This document shows, piece after piece, positions 1 through 5,729 of a stretch of DNA of 6,550 nucleotides (position 1 is the first letter of the stretch; each line of letters opens with the position of its first letter). A program made the translations under genes and the position numbers. The notes under the pieces were generated by a model that had not been told where the DNA came from, did no database searches, and saw nothing but the letters and a program-made list of their open reading frames with translations. Source of the DNA: an uncultured Clostridia bacterium (GTDB taxonomy: Bacteria; Bacillota; Clostridia; Oscillospirales; Oscillospiraceae); contig CAMFZO010000086.1 of assembly GCA_946006895.1 (NCBI GenBank), forward strand, positions 1-6,550, given 5' to 3'.

Positions 1-11
1 ATGCCGTGACA

Positions 12-45
12 GCCCCCTCGTCAGAGGGGGCCAAGGGACTTTTTT
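12..45. repeat. GC-rich palindrome with nearby T6 tract at the window edge
   Basis: A perfect 8-bp stem, GCCCCCTC (12-19) with GAGGGGGC (24-31), with a 4-nt loop. A T6 run follows at 40-45 after an 8-nt gap, so on the plus strand it only loosely resembles an intrinsic terminator, and on the minus strand there is no T tract after it within the window. The flanking GCCGTGAC at 3-10 looks like half of a second palindrome whose partner would lie left of the window. The combination recalls the abundant CCCCTC/GAGGGG intergenic repeats of Oscillospiraceae genomes; this is memory, not a search. Confidence 0.5.
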
Positions 46-55
46 GACACGCTGG

Positions 56-71
56 AATCCCTTTCGGGATT
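56..71. repeat. Small hairpin AATCCC/GGGATT
   Basis: A 6-bp stem AATCCC (56-61) with GGGATT (66-71) around TTTC. It has the same ATC...GAT style as the units at 128-196 and may be the outermost unit of the same array on the left side. Confidence 0.5.
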
Positions 72-75
72 TGTG

Positions 76-116
76 ATACTGATTCTTGATTAAAAAGTTT
101 CATCAAGAATCAGTAT
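76..116. repeat. Long perfect inverted repeat (15-bp stem)
   Basis: ATACTGATTCTTGAT (76-90) is the exact reverse complement of ATCAAGAATCAGTAT (102-116), with an 11-nt centre. After one mismatch, AAA and TTT inside the centre can add three more pairs around a 3-nt loop. The stem is AT-rich, unlike the GC-rich surroundings. It is not followed by a T tract on either strand, so it does not look like a standard terminator. It directly adjoins the modular hairpin array and its loop carries TTTCATC, the same linker core, so the two probably form one element. Confidence 0.75.
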
Positions 117-121
117 TCGAT

Positions 122-202
122 GATGAAATCCCCTACGGGGATGAAATCCGCCTCGACGGCGGATGGGTGGATTTCATTTCATCTGCGTTCGCAGATTTCA
201 TC
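122..202. repeat. Modular hairpin array joined by GATGAAATC / GATTTCATC
   Basis: Three short hairpins in a row: ATCCCC-tac-GGGGAT (128-142), ATCCGCC-tcgac-GGCGGAT (146-164) and ATCTGCG-tt-CGCAGAT (181-196). They are joined by the 9-mer GATGAAATC at 122-130 and 140-148, and by its reverse complement GATTTCATC at 194-202 with a variant GATTTCATT at 170-178. Stem bases differ between units but always open with ATC and close with GAT, so each unit is a palindrome whose ends form the linker. The two direct and two inverted linker copies give the block an overall inverted symmetry. It begins 25 nt past the ribF stop and encodes nothing recognisable. I recall similar chains in gut Clostridia intergenic regions, but this is unverified memory. 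Confidence 0.7.
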
Positions 203-226
203 CGAGCTTGCCCGCAGGCGCGTCTT

Positions 227-1111
227 TCACGTTACCATGCTTCTTACCGTTTCCGCGTTGCGGAGGATCTCCGATCTCAGCGCCTCCAGAGAGGCGAATT
301 TCTGCTCCGGCCGGAGAAAACCAGTCAGCTCCAGACGGAGGGCGTGGCCGTAGAGGTCCCCGTCAAAGTCCAGGATCCACGGCTCTACGGTGACGGTATG
401 GCCATCCACCGTGGGGCGGACGCCGATATTGACCACGGCGGGACGGGTCTGGCCGTCGAACACCGCCCTTGCCGCGTAGACGCCGAATTTCGGCACCAGG
501 ATCCCCTCGGGTACAGAGAGATTTGCCGTCGGGATGCCGAGGGTGCGGCCCAGGTGTCTGCCGCTGATGACGGTGCCGGTCAGAATATGGGAATGGCCCA
601 GAAAGCGCACCGCCTTTGCCGTTTCTCCGCTCTCCAAAAGGCTGCGGATGAGGGTGGAGGAGACAGTCTGCCCCTCCAGACGGATCTCCGGGATGCAGTC
701 GAAGCCCAGGCCCAGGCGCGCACATTCCTCCGCCAGCTTTTCCGGCGTTCCCCTGCCACCTGCGCCGAAACGATAATCGTGGCCGCAGACCACATGGGCC
801 GCGTGGTACCTGTGAACCAGCGTTTCCCGGACAAATTCCTGCCACGGCTGCTCCATGGTCGCACGGTCAAAATGGAGGGTCAGCACCTCGTCAATGCCGT
901 AGAGGGTCTGCATCAGATCTTTCCGTACCTCAGGCGTATTCAAAAGCGGCACCTTCGCGCCGAAGACCAGAGTATCCGGATGGGTATCAAAGGTCAGCGC
1001 GGCGGCAGGCAGACCGAGACGGTTCGCCACCTGCCGCGTTTTTTTTAGCAGTCCGCCGTGGCCCAGATGCACACCGTCAAAAAATCCCAGCGCGAGAACG
1101 CATTGCTCCAT
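227..1111 (-). CDS. ribF: Bifunctional riboflavin kinase/FAD synthetase
   Basis: A 294-residue cytosolic enzyme that phosphorylates riboflavin to FMN and then adenylates FMN to FAD. The N-terminal nucleotidyltransferase domain shows GFFDGVHLGH (9-18), TFDTHPD (40-46), CGHDYRFGAGGRGT (109-122) and VSSTLIR (150-156). The C-terminal flavokinase domain shows GRHLGRTLGIPTANL (184-198), FGVYA, NIGVRPT (228-234) and the conserved Glu243 before ILDFDGDLYG. Both halves are intact. The ATG has GAGG eight bases upstream, in the 18-nt gap after truB. The N-terminus starts only eight residues before the GFFDG motif, shorter than in E. coli RibF but with the first strand preserved. It is the last gene of the operon seen here; rpsO, which often follows in Bacillota, is not in the remaining 226 bases. 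Confidence 0.97.
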   Translation of the reverse strand: MEQCVLALGFFDGVHLGHGGLLKKTRQVANRLGLPAAALTFDTHPDTLVFGAKVPLLNTPEVRKDLMQTLYGIDEVLTLHFDRATMEQPWQEFVRETLVHRYHAAHVVCGHDYRFGAGGRGTPEKLAEECARLGLGFDCIPEIRLEGQTVSSTLIRSLLESGETAKAVRFLGHSHILTGTVISGRHLGRTLGIPTANLSVPEGILVPKFGVYAARAVFDGQTRPAVVNIGVRPTVDGHTVTVEPWILDFDGDLYGHALRLELTGFLRPEQKFASLEALRSEILRNAETVRSMVT

Positions 1112-1129
1112 AGTGTCAACCTCAGTAAT

Positions 1130-1993
1130 CTATACCTCAAAAAAACTCTTGACGGTCTTCAGTTTTCCGTCAATGACCTCGCAGAGGGCAAGAAACTCGC
1201 CGTTCTGCGCATAGGCACGGCAGCGTCCCGGCACCCGACCAATGGAAAAGGAAGCACCATTGCGGCACTGTTTTTCCTGATTGGCCGTCAAAGTCAGCCG
1301 CGGGTAGGCGGAAAACAGGCTGTCCGTGGGCAGAAGCAGCGTTTCCGGGTCACCGCAGGTCAGGATTTCTTCCATCGTATGGCTCCGGGCCTCGGTGTAA
1401 ATGCCCGCCTGTATTCGCCGCAGGGCCGACATACAGCCGCCGCAGCCAAGGGCCGCGCCGATGTCGTGACAGAGGGTGCGAACATATGTACCCTTGGAGC
1501 AGTGAATGCGAAGAACCGCCTCCGTACCGTCAAACCCCAGCAGGTCGATGGAAAAAACGTGGATGCTGCGGGGCTTCCGCTCCACTTCCCTGCCGCTTCG
1601 GGCAAGCTCATAGAGCTTCTTTCCGCCGACCTTGATGGCCGAATACATGGGCGGGATCTGGCTCTGCCGCCCCAAAAAGCGGGACAGGACCTCCTCCAGC
1701 GCGGCGCGGCTCACCTCCACGGGGCGGCGCTCCAGGACCGTTCCTGTGCTGTCCTGGGTGTCGGTGACGCAGCCCAGACGCAGGGTGGCCTCATAGGTCT
1801 TCTCCGCGTGTTCAAAGAACTCCACAGCCCGGGTGGCCCTGCCGAAAAACACCGGCAAAATCCCGGTTGCCATGGGATCCAGCGTGCCGCCGTGACCGGC
1901 GCGCCGTTCGTGGAAAACGCCGCGCAGCTTGCTCACCACATCCTGGCTGGTCCAATCCGCCGGTTTGTCAACGATCAAAATTCCGTTTGCCAT
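1130..1993 (-). CDS. truB: tRNA pseudouridine(55) synthase TruB
   Basis: A 287-residue enzyme that converts U55 in the T-loop of tRNAs to pseudouridine. Visible motifs: GILIVDKPADWTSQDVV at 4-20; GHGGTLDPMATGILPV at 33-48 with the catalytic Asp39; the conserved active-site Tyr67 in KTYEA; QIPPMYSAIKVGGKKLYELAR at 112-132; and CSKGTYVRTL at 165-174. The final ~50 residues form a short PUA-like RNA-binding end typical of Bacillota TruB. The ATG follows the nrnA TAA after one base. Its ribosome site, GGGAG at 2006-2010 within nrnA, is about 12 nt away, a little long, so translation probably depends partly on termination-reinitiation. Its TAG stop is in the same frame as ribF, six codons before the ribF ATG. 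Confidence 0.97.
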   Translation of the reverse strand: MANGILIVDKPADWTSQDVVSKLRGVFHERRAGHGGTLDPMATGILPVFFGRATRAVEFFEHAEKTYEATLRLGCVTDTQDSTGTVLERRPVEVSRAALEEVLSRFLGRQSQIPPMYSAIKVGGKKLYELARSGREVERKPRSIHVFSIDLLGFDGTEAVLRIHCSKGTYVRTLCHDIGAALGCGGCMSALRRIQAGIYTEARSHTMEEILTCGDPETLLLPTDSLFSAYPRLTLTANQEKQCRNGASFSIGRVPGRCRAYAQNGEFLALCEVIDGKLKTVKSFFEV

Positions 1994-1994
1994 T

Positions 1995-2951
1995 TTAAAG
2001 AGTGACTCCCTCTGCGGCGATGGCCTGCAAAACCGCTGTCTTTGCAGCGCTCAGGCCGCCGTCAACGGTAGCTCCCGCCGCCGCCTTGTGTCCGCCGCCG
2101 CCGCAACGGGCGCAGATGGCGGCGGCATCGTAATCCGGCGAGGTGCGCACGGAGATCTTCCCCTGGCTGCCCACCTCCCGGAGCATGACGCCGATCTGAA
2201 CTCCGGCGATCTCCCTGCCGAAGCCGGAAATATCGTCGATGTCGTCCTCCGTCAGCCCCAGCTCCAGCTTCAGGGCTTCCGGGATGGCACTGACAGCCAC
2301 CTTGCCGCCGGCGTAGAACTCAGTGTGCTCCGTCAGATAGGCCTCCAGCTTCAGCCGCTCCAGGCGCTTGGTCAGGAACATGACCTGGTTGACGGCGAAG
2401 GTGTCCGCGCCGCAGTCCCTGCATTCGGCCGCCGCCCGAAGGGTCTGGGCCGTCGTGTTGCTGTAGCGGAAGCAGCCCGTGTCCGTGGAAATGGCGCAGT
2501 AGAGGGCCTCGGCGATGGGCTTGTCCACCGGGACTTCAAGCAGGTGCAGCAGGTCCAGAATAATCTCGCCGCAGGCGGCCGCCGTGGGGTCTACATAGCC
2601 CCGCAGGCCGAAAGCGCCGTCGAGGCCATGGTGGTCGATGCGCAGGTCTATTTGGTTTACATAATCTTCTGCGGAATAGGGCATCAGCTTCCCACTGGCA
2701 ATATCCACAGCGACCAAAATCGCGTTTTCAGGGATTGACGGGATAGTCAGGCCCTCCAGAAAGGGGCGGAATTTCTCAGTAAACTGGGGATTTTCCAGGA
2801 TATACGCCTGTTTTCCCAGCTTCCGCAAGCCGCCACAGAGAGCCGCCGCGCAGCCGATGGTGTCGCCGTCGGGACGCCGGTGGGTTAACATAATATAGTT
2901 GTCGTGCTCCCGCAGGAAGCCGGCTGTCTCAGGAAGGGTCAGTGGTATCAT
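1995..2951 (-). CDS. nrnA: DHH/DHHA1 phosphoesterase, bifunctional oligoribonuclease/pAp phosphatase NrnA
   Basis: A 318-residue DHH-family phosphoesterase. NrnA relatives in Bacillota degrade RNA oligonucleotides of a few bases and dephosphorylate pAp; some members also cleave cyclic-dinucleotide products such as pApA. All metal-binding motifs are visible: THRRPDGDTIG (H24, D28, D30), D83 in LVAVDIAS, the name-giving DHH at 106-108, and D157 in ISTDTG. The C-terminal DHHA1 substrate-binding domain ends with GGGHKAAAG at about 285-293. The frame stays open upstream to 3167, but that extension is only antisense-free overlap with rbfA in another frame; the ATG at 2951 begins the conserved region and has GGAGG nine bases upstream. 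It overlaps rbfA by 23 nt and is followed after one base by truB. The exact substrate preference among NrnA-like proteins cannot be read from sequence. Confidence 0.94.
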   Translation of the reverse strand: MIPLTLPETAGFLREHDNYIMLTHRRPDGDTIGCAAALCGGLRKLGKQAYILENPQFTEKFRPFLEGLTIPSIPENAILVAVDIASGKLMPYSAEDYVNQIDLRIDHHGLDGAFGLRGYVDPTAAACGEIILDLLHLLEVPVDKPIAEALYCAISTDTGCFRYSNTTAQTLRAAAECRDCGADTFAVNQVMFLTKRLERLKLEAYLTEHTEFYAGGKVAVSAIPEALKLELGLTEDDIDDISGFGREIAGVQIGVMLREVGSQGKISVRTSPDYDAAAICARCGGGGHKAAAGATVDGGLSAAKTAVLQAIAAEGVTL

Positions 2952-3306
2952 CTTCCGTGTCCTCCGGGATGTCCAGCTTGGAGAGGATGTCGAGAATATG
3001 TGCGCCCTGGACGATGGAATCGTCCGCCTGCCATTGCAGCTCCGGCGTGTAGCGAAGCTGCAGGTTCTTACCCAAAGCTCTGCGCAGGTAGCCGCCGGAA
3101 GAATGGAGTCCCGCCAGTGTCTCCTTGGTAAACTCCTTGTCCAGCAGCGAGACATAGACCTTGGCATAGCGCAGATCGGGGGTAGTCTCCACGCGGGTGA
3201 TGGACAGCATGGTTTTGTGGACCCTGGGGTCCTTCAGCTCCCGCAGGAGATCGGCCAGCTCACGCTGGATCTCTTCGTTAATGCGTCCGATACGGTTGGA
3301 TGCCAT
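2929..3306 (-). CDS. rbfA: Ribosome-binding factor A (30S maturation)
   Basis: A 125-residue KH-fold protein that binds the nascent 30S subunit near the 5' end of 16S rRNA and helps late maturation and cold adaptation. Family signatures in order: NRIGRINEEIQRELADLL at 4-21, DPRV at 26-29, ITRVETTPDLRYAKVYVS in the central strands, then LRRALGKNLQLRYTPELQW with the expected LRYTPEL motif before a D-S-I stretch. The tail is short and acidic (EDTEDDTTD). Length is normal for the family. The frame stays open further upstream across the spacer and into infB, but the ATG at 3304-3306 begins the conserved region and has a perfect AGGAGG six bases upstream. Its 3' end overlaps nrnA by 23 nt, so translation of the two is probably coupled. 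Confidence 0.97.
   Translation of the reverse strand: MASNRIGRINEEIQRELADLLRELKDPRVHKTMLSITRVETTPDLRYAKVYVSLLDKEFTKETLAGLHSSGGYLRRALGKNLQLRYTPELQWQADDSIVQGAHILDILSKLDIPEDTEDDTTDPS
2961..2965 (-). promoter_or_regulatory. Ribosome binding site that fixes the nrnA start
   Basis: GGAGG on the minus strand, nine bases before the ATG at 2949-2951. It lies inside the last codons of rbfA. It favours the 318-residue protein over a start farther upstream at 3167, which would add 72 residues unlike any DHH protein. Confidence 0.75.
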
Positions 3307-3312
3307 AGTGTT

Positions 3313-3318
3313 CCTCCT
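3313..3318 (-). promoter_or_regulatory. Ribosome binding site of rbfA
   Basis: The minus strand reads AGGAGG with a 6-nt spacer to the ATG at 3306. It is among the strongest Shine-Dalgarno sequences in the window and rules out the upstream in-frame extension into infB as the rbfA start. Confidence 0.8.
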
Positions 3319-3326
3319 TGGTAAGA

Positions 3327-3343
3327 GCGGAGCCGCACTCCGC
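3327..3343 (-). repeat. Second GC-rich hairpin in the infB–rbfA spacer
   Basis: A 6-bp stem, GCGGAG (3327-3332) with CTCCGC (3338-3343), with a 5-nt loop. It lies eight bases before the rbfA Shine-Dalgarno in transcript order. The adjoining transcript sequence GGGCGG (from 3345 to 3340) can also pair with the CCGCCC arm of the preceding hairpin, so the two stems could be mutually exclusive with a third pairing. No function can be assigned from sequence alone. Confidence 0.4.
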
Positions 3344-3364
3344 CCGATCGAAAAATAACGGAAA

Positions 3365-3385
3365 GGGCGGGACAGAGCCCCGCCC
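3365..3385 (-). repeat. GC-rich hairpin after infB, possible attenuator or weak terminator
   Basis: A perfect 7-bp stem, GGGCGGG (3365-3371) with CCCGCCC (3379-3385), encloses a 7-nt loop. In the transcript it begins 13 nt after the infB stop and is followed by UUUCCGUUAUUUUU, a U-rich but interrupted tract. This resembles an imperfect intrinsic terminator or attenuator, which would lower expression of rbfA, nrnA, truB and ribF relative to infB. It could equally be an intergenic palindromic repeat or an mRNA processing and stability element. Function is inference; the stem is seen directly. Confidence 0.5.
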
Positions 3386-3398
3386 CTGTATGATCTGG

Positions 3399-5714
3399 TT
3401 ATCTCGGCACTTCCTCCATGATAAAGCACTCGAAGATGTCGCCTTCCTTGATGTCGTTGAACTTCTCGATGGACATGCCGCACTCGTAGTTGGCAACGAC
3501 CTCCTTGACAGAATCCTTAAAGCGCTGCAGGGAGCCGATATTGCCCTCATAGATGACGATGTTGTCCCGCAGCACACGGACCTGACCGTCGCGGGTCATC
3601 TTGCCGTCCTTGACATAGCAGCCGGCAATGGTGCCGATAGCGGAGACCTTATAGGTCTGGCGGACTTCGGCGTGGCCGATGACCGCTTCGCGGAACTTGG
3701 GTGCCAGCATGCCCTTCATAGCCGCCTCGATCTCGTCGATGGCATCGTAGATGACGCGGTACATCCGCAGGTCCACATTGGAACGCTGGGCGGATGCGGC
3801 AGCAGCAGCATCAGGCCGAACGTTGAAGCCGACCACGATAGCGTTGGCTGTGGAGGCCAGCAGAATATCCGATTCGTTGATGGCGCCGACAGCGGCATGG
3901 ATGACGCGGACGCGGACCTCCTCGTTGGATATTTTCTCCAGAGATGCCTTGACCGCCTCGGCAGAGCCCTGCACGTCGGCCTTGACAATGAGGTTCAGCT
4001 CCTTCATCTCGCCCTCCTGCATCTTGGCAAAGAGGTTGTCGAGGGTGACCTTGCTGGCCTGCTTGGCAGCGGCATCCTTCTCGGCCTGCTTGCGCTGCTC
4101 CACCAACTGGCGGGCCATGCGCTCATCGGCAACGGCGTCAAACTCGTCACCTGGCGTGGGCGCTTCAGCCAGACCCGTGATCTCCACAGGAATGGAGGGG
4201 CCTGCCTCGGTGATGGTACGGCCCTTGTCGTCGGTCATCACGCGGACACGTCCCACGGCGGTACCGGCGATGATAAGGTCGCCCTTGTGGAGGGTGCCGT
4301 TCTGCACCAGCAGGGTGGCAATGGGGCCGCGGTTCTTGTCCAGACGGGCTTCAATGACGGTGCCCTTGGCGGCGCGGTTGGGATTGGCCTTCAGATCAGC
4401 CAGCTCGGCAGTCATGATGACCGTCTCCAGCAGCTCGTCGATGCCCATGCCGGTCTTGGCGGAAATGCGGCAGACCTCCGTGTCGCCGCCCCACTCCGCC
4501 GGCACCAGGTCGTGCTCGGTGAGCTGGGTCAGGACGCGGTCCGGGTTGGCGCCCGGCTTATCCATCTTGTTGACGGCGACGATAATGGGGATCTTCGCCG
4601 CCTTGGCGTGGTTGATCGCTTCCACGGTCTGGGGCATGATGCCGTCGTCGGCCGCCACCACCAGGATGGCGATGTCGGTGCACATGGCGCCGCGGGCGCG
4701 CATGGAGGTAAAGGCGGCATGACCCGGGGTGTCCAGGAAGGTGATGGGATTGCCGTTGATTTGAACCGTGTAGGCGCCGATGTGCTGCGTGATGCCGCCG
4801 GCCTCGCCGGAGACCACATTGGTCTTACGCACGGCGTCGAGCAGGCTGGTCTTGCCGTGGTCGACGTGGCCCATGACCACGACGACGGGGCTGCGGCCCA
4901 CCAGTTCGTCTTCCGTGTCCACATGGTCATCAATGAGGCGCTCCTCGATGGTGACGACCACCTCACGCTCTACCTTGCAGCCCAGCTCCGTGGCGACAAA
5001 TTCCGCCGTGTCGAAGTCGATGGTCTGGTTGATGGAGGCCATAACGCCGTTTTTGATGAGGACCTTGATCAGCTCCGTGGCGGTCTTCTTCATGCGGGAG
5101 GCCAGCTCGCCCACGGTGATCTCGTCGGGGATCTTCACCGTCAGCGGCGTCTTCTTGATGATCTCAAGCTGCAGCCGGCGCATCTTCTCCTGCTCCTCGT
5201 TGCGGCGCTTGTTGCCCATAGGGCCTTTGTTCTTATTCTTATTTTTGCTCTTGTTGCCGATCTTCTGCTTGCCGCCGGCGTAATTCTGCACCCGCTCGGA
5301 CACCAGATTGTCCACCCGGTCGTCAAAGCGGTCGGCATTGACGGTGACGGCCTTGGTGTCGACCACACGGCGTTCCCGCTTGCGCTGCTCCACCTTGGGC
5401 TTCTCCGTCTTTTCGGCGGGCTTGGCCTCGGTCTTCCTGGCCGCGGCCTCGGAGGGCTTTTCTTCCGCGCTCTTGGGCGCTTCCTTGGGCTCCTCCTTCT
5501 TCGGCGCGGGCGCTACAGCAAACACCTGTGCGATTGACTCGATTTGGTGATGCTGGGTGATATGGTCGAACACCGCGTTGAGCTGTTCTTCCGTCAGCAC
5601 CTGGGTGTTGCTTTTCGGCTTTTCAAAATAGATTCCGACGATGGCCGCGATCTCCTTCGGCTGCATGCCGAAATCTGCGGCGACTTCCTTTACTCGATAC
5701 TTAACCAGACTCAT
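3399..5714 (-). CDS. infB: Translation initiation factor IF-2
   Basis: A 771-residue GTPase that brings initiator fMet-tRNA to the 30S subunit and promotes 50S joining. Domains in order: an IF2_N module at about 3-60; a low-complexity Lys/Glu/Pro/Ala linker at about 70-180, including a Lys/Asn-rich patch near 154-171; a second IF2_N-like module at about 190-245; the G domain with G1 GHVDHGKT (282-289), G2 Thr309 in GGITQHIGAY, G3 DTPGH (328-332), G4 NKMD (382-385) and G5 SAK (418-420); beta-barrel domain II at about 448-530; domain III at about 560-660; and the tRNA-binding C2 domain at about 672-771 (VSAIGTIAGCYV at 690-701). All GTPase motifs are intact. Length fits Bacillota (B. subtilis about 716) and is shorter than E. 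coli (890). The ATG is supported by GGAGGT six bases upstream. A 92-nt hairpin-rich spacer separates it from rbfA. Confidence 0.99.
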   Translation of the reverse strand: MSLVKYRVKEVAADFGMQPKEIAAIVGIYFEKPKSNTQVLTEEQLNAVFDHITQHHQIESIAQVFAVAPAPKKEEPKEAPKSAEEKPSEAAARKTEAKPAEKTEKPKVEQRKRERRVVDTKAVTVNADRFDDRVDNLVSERVQNYAGGKQKIGNKSKNKNKNKGPMGNKRRNEEQEKMRRLQLEIIKKTPLTVKIPDEITVGELASRMKKTATELIKVLIKNGVMASINQTIDFDTAEFVATELGCKVEREVVVTIEERLIDDHVDTEDELVGRSPVVVVMGHVDHGKTSLLDAVRKTNVVSGEAGGITQHIGAYTVQINGNPITFLDTPGHAAFTSMRARGAMCTDIAILVVAADDGIMPQTVEAINHAKAAKIPIIVAVNKMDKPGANPDRVLTQLTEHDLVPAEWGGDTEVCRISAKTGMGIDELLETVIMTAELADLKANPNRAAKGTVIEARLDKNRGPIATLLVQNGTLHKGDLIIAGTAVGRVRVMTDDKGRTITEAGPSIPVEITGLAEAPTPGDEFDAVADERMARQLVEQRKQAEKDAAAKQASKVTLDNLFAKMQEGEMKELNLIVKADVQGSAEAVKASLEKISNEEVRVRVIHAAVGAINESDILLASTANAIVVGFNVRPDAAAAASAQRSNVDLRMYRVIYDAIDEIEAAMKGMLAPKFREAVIGHAEVRQTYKVSAIGTIAGCYVKDGKMTRDGQVRVLRDNIVIYEGNIGSLQRFKDSVKEVVANYECGMSIEKFNDIKEGDIFECFIMEEVPR

Positions 5715-5729
5715 AAAGCCACCTCCATC

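Noticed and set aside
12..45. Plus-strand intrinsic terminator (hairpin plus T6)
   Set aside because: The T run starts 8 nt after the stem, too far for a normal intrinsic terminator, and no plus-strand gene precedes it in the window. I kept it as a repeat only.
122..202. Possible small CRISPR array from the repeated GATGAAATC 9-mer
   Set aside because: The repeats are only 9 nt, appear in both orientations, and the intervening sequences are self-complementary hairpins, not unique spacers. No cas gene is present.
86..1048. A 320-codon plus-strand open frame that starts inside the hairpin region and runs antisense to ribF
   Set aside because: Its beginning is only a translation of the palindromic repeat (DEI...GDEI pattern) and the rest mirrors ribF. 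No plausible ribosome site or domain is visible.
1058..2005. A 315-codon plus-strand open frame antisense to truB
   Set aside because: TruB on the minus strand is complete with its catalytic Asp; the antisense product resembles no family.
1929..2738. A 269-codon plus-strand open frame antisense to nrnA
   Set aside because: It is a shadow of the DHH phosphoesterase gene in a GC-rich region, without supporting motifs.
3307..3398. A kink-turn in the infB–rbfA spacer that could be bound by the L7Ae-like YlxQ protein
   Set aside because: I looked for paired GA steps next to a three-base bulge and found none; the hairpins are plain GC stems.
3307..3398. An internal promoter for rbfA in the spacer
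   Set aside because: No convincing -35/-10 pair is visible on the minus strand; the AT-rich tract is short and fits the hairpin flank better.
3318..5537. A 739-codon open frame on the plus strand, antisense to infB
   Set aside because: The minus strand encodes a complete IF-2 with every GTPase motif. The antisense product is a His/Gly/Leu-rich low-complexity sequence with no recognisable domain, as expected when a GC-rich gene leaves its opposite strand free of stops.
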